Source: an uncultured Bacilli bacterium (lineage in GTDB: Bacteria; Bacillota_I; Bacilli_A; RF39; UBA660). From it: DNA of 33,781 nucleotides. The translations under genes were made by a program, and so were the position numbers. Shown one piece after another: positions 30,580 to 33,781 of this stretch. The stretch lies in assembly GCA_947625715.1 (NCBI GenBank), contig CANQPR010000001.1:1-33781 (forward strand). The letters are read 5' to 3'. Positions within the stretch are counted from its first letter, which is position 1. The number at the start of each line of letters is the position of its first letter. The notes under the pieces are model-generated. The model saw only the letters and a program-made list of their open reading frames with translations, did no database searches and was not told the DNA's origin.

Positions 30580-30609
30580 TGTATTATGATAAAAGGGAGT
30601 GTGACTATT

Positions 30610-31689
30610 ATGGCAGTGAGTACAGAATCTTTGCTCGATAAGTTATACAATTTACGTGGTGAGGATAGCAACATTTTAAAAGAAATGAATCAGCAAAAAA
30701 ATAAAGCTGAAGAAACTAAAAAAAGAACAACTGAACAAAAAGGAATTCTTCAAAAGAATATTGAAGATTTGAAAAAACAACGTGAAGAATTAGAAGATCA
30801 AGGTGAAAAATTTAAAGAAATGTTACAAGGCATTCATAGAGATGATTATGAAACTGTTTTGACACGACTAAGAATAGATTTTGATCCACAAGGCCTTTTA
30901 GAGAAATTAAATAAAAACCTTCCAAGAACTATTGAAACGGTTGAAAGAGATACAAAAAAATGTGAAGAAGAGCTTGTTAAAGTTGAAGATGAAATGAATA
31001 GGGCAATAACAACTATTGAAGAATTAGGAATTAGAAAAGATACAGCTTTAGCTAATCAAGAAAAATTAAATGAATATTTAGAATTAGCCTTAACAGGAAG
31101 AATCAATATAACAAGAGATTCTATTACCTCTTTATTAGAAGAATTTAGTTTTAATGAAGAAGAACAAAGAGAAGCCGCTAAAATATTGATGTTCCCAGAA
31201 GATGCCTTATTTGCATATGATGCTAAAATAAAAGCCAAAGATAAATCAGGAAAAAGTATTTCGGAAGTAATACATGAAGCTAAAACAATCAGTATTGAAG
31301 AAGACAATAGTAAAGATGAGGCAAATGATATTTCTAATAGTGTCATTGATACATTACGAAATTGTAATATAGATTATCTTGATTTTTCTAGTGATGAACT
31401 AAATGATATTATTAATCATTATGAACCGAGAATAATTGAAAGAAATACTAATTATTTAACTAAAAAAGGCATTAATTTAGATATTTTTATGAATCATAGC
31501 AAATTATTTTATGATGAGGAATTAGAAGAAAAAATTGATTTGTTATTAAAAAATGGTAAAGAAATAAATGATATTTATTTAAGCCCTAATATTTTAGTAA
31601 AATATAGTTATAAAGAACTAGTTGATGCAATAGATTTATTAAAAGCCAATCAATTGGATCCTACGCTTGTTCCACTTATGGCTTATTAG
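30610..31689 (+). CDS. Uncharacterised coiled-coil protein
   Basis: 359 residues from ATG 30610, preceded by AAGGGAG; the promoter excludes the longer frame from 30586. Residues ~15-75 and ~100-150 are charged heptad-like coiled coils (LKEMNQQKNKAEETKKRT; KKCEEELVKVEDEMNRA). The C-terminal part (~260-359) is a helical domain with DFSSDELNDIINHYEPRI and DAIDLLKANQLDPTLVPLMA. There is no signal peptide and no enzyme motif. It forms an operon with the next gene, 10 nt away. I do not recognise the family; a cytoplasmic structural or regulatory role is possible. Confidence 0.82.
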   Translation: MAVSTESLLDKLYNLRGEDSNILKEMNQQKNKAEETKKRTTEQKGILQKNIEDLKKQREELEDQGEKFKEMLQGIHRDDYETVLTRLRIDFDPQGLLEKLNKNLPRTIETVERDTKKCEEELVKVEDEMNRAITTIEELGIRKDTALANQEKLNEYLELALTGRINITRDSITSLLEEFSFNEEEQREAAKILMFPEDALFAYDAKIKAKDKSGKSISEVIHEAKTISIEEDNSKDEANDISNSVIDTLRNCNIDYLDFSSDELNDIINHYEPRIIERNTNYLTKKGINLDIFMNHSKLFYDEELEEKIDLLLKNGKEINDIYLSPNILVKYSYKELVDAIDLLKANQLDPTLVPLMAY

Positions 31690-31699
31690 GAGGTAAGAA

Positions 31700-32308
31700 A
31701 TGAATAATTTTAAATTATATGGAAGATTACACGAGTATATGGCTACTTCTAATAATAATTCATTAATGCCTCTTCAAGAAATAATTATTGAAATTAATAC
31801 CAAGTTAGCTAAAGAAAGTGAATTTAATCCTGCTGATTTTATTATTAATCATCAATTTAATTTTTCAACTGCTAGAGTATCAAGAATTTGTCATTTAGAT
31901 GAGAATTTAGAAAGATATTGGGAAAATTTAACAACCGAAGAACAATTAAAATGTCAAAAAGCACCTTTAGAATTATATAGTGCTTATCTTGCTAGTCAAA
32001 ATAATGATTTTAATATTAATTTATATTATTTAAAAAATTACGATTTTACTGAAGAGGAAATTCTTCGCTTCCAAGATGAAATATCATTACCAATGTTAGA
32101 AGCTTTAGAAGAAAATGAAAAATTAGTTAAAACTAATTTAGAATATTTAAAAGAAACTGGAATAACTAACATAAAAAAAGTATTTACTCAATATTATGAA
32201 ATATTCTTAATGGATAATAGTAATTTTATTCAAATATTCAATAAATATGATCGTGAAGATTTAATTGAAAAACTTGAAAAAAATGTTGCTATATTGGAAT
32301 ACTTATAA
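31700..32308 (+). CDS. Uncharacterised protein, partner of the coiled-coil gene
   Basis: 202 residues, soluble and helical, acidic. I do not recognise a family. The C-terminal stretch NLEYLKETGITNIKKVFTQY resembles in style the YLTKKGINLDIFMNHSKLF part of the upstream protein (aromatic-Leu-x-x-x-Gly-Ile followed by a helix), so the two may share a small helical repeat. It lies behind TAGGAGG, 10 nt after the previous stop, and ends at a terminator. Confidence 0.8.
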   Translation: MNNFKLYGRLHEYMATSNNNSLMPLQEIIIEINTKLAKESEFNPADFIINHQFNFSTARVSRICHLDENLERYWENLTTEEQLKCQKAPLELYSAYLASQNNDFNINLYYLKNYDFTEEEILRFQDEISLPMLEALEENEKLVKTNLEYLKETGITNIKKVFTQYYEIFLMDNSNFIQIFNKYDREDLIEKLEKNVAILEYL

Positions 32309-32327
32309 AGATCTTTTCGATCTTTTT
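32307..32327. terminator. Bidirectional terminator
   Basis: AAAGATC (32307-32313), a 5-nt loop and GATCTTT (32319-32325) with further T residues. It serves the rightward hypothetical pair and, with less of a T-run, the convergent leftward gene. Confidence 0.75.
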
Positions 32328-32863
32328 TATTTGTATTTATCTATTGTATCATTAAAAAACAAAGTAGGGTTATAATCACTATTATTTTTAAAGACCAAAA
32401 ATAATGTTTCATATTTTCCTTTTTCTTGTTCTAAAGCATTTCCTAATATATAATCTTGTTTTACTATATCGCCCACTTTATATTGCAAATCTACAATGCC
32501 ATAAAATTTACAATAAACATCATTATTAATTTCAAAAGTCATAACTTCATTTTCATAACTTATTATTTTTCCATTTAGGGGCGCTACTAAAGAGAAGGAA
32601 GCCTCACTTTCATATAAAATACCTTTATTAGGATAGTACGTATTTTTATAAAATAATAAAGATTTTTCTTGTTTTATAGCCTCATCATCAACATTATAAT
32701 AAGTGCTTTTTATATAAGCATCATCGCCAATAACAATTTTGGATACTTTTTTACTATTAACATTTTCATAAACCTCGGTTTTATCTAAAGCATTAGTTGT
32801 ATAATTAGAAGAAATATGAAAGCTTACCATAATTAGAATCATTATAAAAAATATTTTTTTCAT
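32327..32863 (-). CDS. Secreted protein with M23-like fold lacking catalytic residues
   Basis: 178 residues. Residues 1-~25 form a hydrophobic signal peptide or anchor. The second half follows the order of strands in M23 (LytM/lysostaphin) peptidases and the lipoyl-like barrel: APLNGKIISYE, VMTFEINNDVYCKFYGI, the V-GD-V-x-x-G turn (YKVGDIVKQDYILG), then LFLVFKNNSDYNPTLFF. The H-x-H and other zinc ligands of active M23 enzymes are absent, so it would be a non-catalytic, binding-type member (compare SpoIIQ, which is also degenerate). The assignment is from pattern only. No clear ribosome binding site precedes ATG 32863; a TATAAT lies almost on the start. Confidence 0.6.
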   Translation of the reverse strand: MKKIFFIMILIMVSFHISSNYTTNALDKTEVYENVNSKKVSKIVIGDDAYIKSTYYNVDDEAIKQEKSLLFYKNTYYPNKGILYESEASFSLVAPLNGKIISYENEVMTFEINNDVYCKFYGIVDLQYKVGDIVKQDYILGNALEQEKGKYETLFLVFKNNSDYNPTLFFNDTIDKYK

Positions 32864-32926
32864 AATTATATTTTAAGCCATAAAAGTATAAAATATGCAT
32901 TATTACTAGTATTTTATGCTATTTTT

Positions 32927-32935
32927 TGCTATAAT
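32927..32935 (+). promoter_or_regulatory. Extended -10 promoter of the thioredoxin-like gene
   Basis: TGCTATAAT (32927-32935) is a full extended -10 element; no good -35 lies 17 bp upstream, which such promoters do not require. The start codon is at 32957 after GAGGTG. Confidence 0.65.
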
Positions 32936-32956
32936 ACGGGTTAGAGGTGTATAGTT

Positions 32957-33643
32957 ATGAAAAAAAAGATAATTGGTTTGTTATTAATCCTTCTTAGTTG
33001 GTTTGCAATAACTACTCCAAAAGCTATGGCAAAAGAAAAAGTAACAATTTATTTGTTTTCAAGAGAATCTTGTCCTCATTGCCAAGATCTTAAAGCTTTC
33101 TTAAAAGATTTAAAAGGTAATGCTGAATATAAAGATTTATTTGAAATTCGAAATTTTGATGTTGTAAAATATAGCGAATATTCAAATTTATTTAATGAAG
33201 TAGCAGAACATATGGGTGATGAAGCTGATGGCGTACCATATTTTATAATTGGTGATAAGTCTTACAGTGGATATGGATCTAGTAGTGATGATGAAATCAA
33301 AAATGCTATAAAAGATACTTATGAATTAGAAGATTTTACTAGTCCAATTGCAGATATTGTTGGAAATGATGGAGAACTTTTATATGAAGATGAAAAAGTT
33401 TCCAATTCAACAATTCCTATTATAATTTTATTTGCTGGTGTCATAATTGTTGGTGGTGCAATATTCTTTGCAAGAAAAGATTCTGATGATTATGTAGCTA
33501 GTGAAGTAAATTTAGAAGAAGAAACAAAAGAAGAAATTAAAGCTGAAGAACCAAAACAAGAAGAAAAAGAAGCAAAAAAAGTTGTTAAAAAACCAGCTCC
33601 TAAAAAGAAAACAAATCAAACAAAAAAGAAATCTAAAAAATAA
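32957..33643 (+). CDS. Membrane-anchored thioredoxin-like protein with CPHC motif
   Basis: 228 residues. Signal peptide 1-~25 (ending AMA), then a thioredoxin-like domain with the redox motif Cys39-Pro-His-Cys42 (FSRESCPHCQDLKAFL) and the cis-proline in GVPYFIIGDKSYSGYG. A single membrane helix at ~148-168 (STIPIIILFAGVIIVGGAIFF) follows. The tail of ~55 residues is first Glu-rich, then Lys/Pro-rich, and should be cytoplasmic, so the redox domain faces outward. CPHC is the DsbA-type centre, suggesting disulfide formation or exchange in exported proteins, such as the Cys-containing surface proteins at the other end of the window. Confidence 0.85.
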   Translation: MKKKIIGLLLILLSWFAITTPKAMAKEKVTIYLFSRESCPHCQDLKAFLKDLKGNAEYKDLFEIRNFDVVKYSEYSNLFNEVAEHMGDEADGVPYFIIGDKSYSGYGSSSDDEIKNAIKDTYELEDFTSPIADIVGNDGELLYEDEKVSNSTIPIIILFAGVIIVGGAIFFARKDSDDYVASEVNLEEETKEEIKAEEPKQEEKEAKKVVKKPAPKKKTNQTKKKSKK

Positions 33644-33674
33644 CAGTGTAGTATTTTCTACATTGTTTTTTTAG
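33642..33674 (+). terminator. Terminator of the thioredoxin-like gene
   Basis: AACAGTGTAG (33642-33651), a 6-nt loop and CTACATTGTT (33658-33667) form a 10-bp stem with one G-U pair, followed by a T-run. Confidence 0.85.
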
Positions 33675-33781
33675 TTACTATTCACAGCCACGTCAAAAAA
33701 TTGTAAAAAAAATAATGAGTGTCAAACAAAAAAAGCCATCAAAAATAACTAAATAAGAAATAAAAATTAAACTAAAGGCTT

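Noticed and set aside
33675..33781. Possible gene or RNA at the right edge
   Set aside because: Only short AT-rich sequence with no frame; AAAGCC and GGCTT near the end might form a terminator for a gene outside, but the structure is cut by the window edge.

Overview
The window is about 34 kb of AT-rich DNA (mostly near 30% GC) with Gram-positive gene organisation: strong AGGAGG-type ribosome binding sites, sigma-A-type promoters (TTGACA/TATAAT) and an S10-spc-alpha ribosomal operon. The standard code fits: tryptophans I checked are TGG, and TGA appears only as a stop. The small low-GC r-protein set without rpmD, together with DUF6273-like surface proteins, suggests an uncultured gut Bacilli/Mollicutes-related lineage (RF39- or Erysipelotrichales-like). 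The lineage is inferred from style, not from a phylogeny.

Region 1 (1-4459) is a surface-protein locus. It holds the 3' part of a secreted protein whose last ~50 codons look like the variable region of a diversity-generating retroelement. Next come an AAA+ ATPase behind a consensus promoter embedded in a tandem operator array, a small sigma-70 factor read leftward, and, divergent from it, a membrane-anchored surface protein. The promoter of that last gene has a 10-G tract between -35 and -10, a classic arrangement for phase variation. Together this looks like a locus built to vary surface proteins both in sequence and in expression.

Region 2 (4460-5237) holds a decayed DUF2752-like gene, the S10 promoter and a leader RNA. 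Region 3 (5238-19149) is one long operon: rpsJ, rplC, rplD, rplW, rplB, rpsS, rplV, rpsC, rplP, rpmC, rpsQ, rplN, rplX, rplE, rpsN, rpsH, rplF, rplR, rpsE, rplO, secY, adk, map, infA, rpmJ, rpsM, rpsK, rpoA, rplQ. rpmD is missing. L3 has an acidic tail, IF-1 a basic N-terminal extension, and Adk a divergent P-loop.

Region 4 (19150-24830) carries a 555-residue protein I do not recognise, trpS, a YjbR-domain protein, and a MATE efflux pump fused to a cytidylate-kinase-like domain behind a hairpin leader. Region 5 (24785-27954) lies between two copies of an identical 35-nt terminator sequence. It contains gene remnants (a possible TSCPD fragment, a frameshifted DUF3781 gene, an XRE-HTH remnant), an intact TfoX-like gene, and an intact GntR/ABC/ABC-2 cassette with a perfect palindromic operator on its -10 box.

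Region 6 (27959-33781) has a leftward NitT/TauT-type ABC importer, a rightward pair of uncharacterised proteins (one coiled-coil), a leftward secreted protein resembling an M23 peptidase fold without its catalytic histidines, and a membrane-anchored CPHC thioredoxin-like protein. No tRNA, rRNA, CRISPR array, integrase or transposase was recognised.
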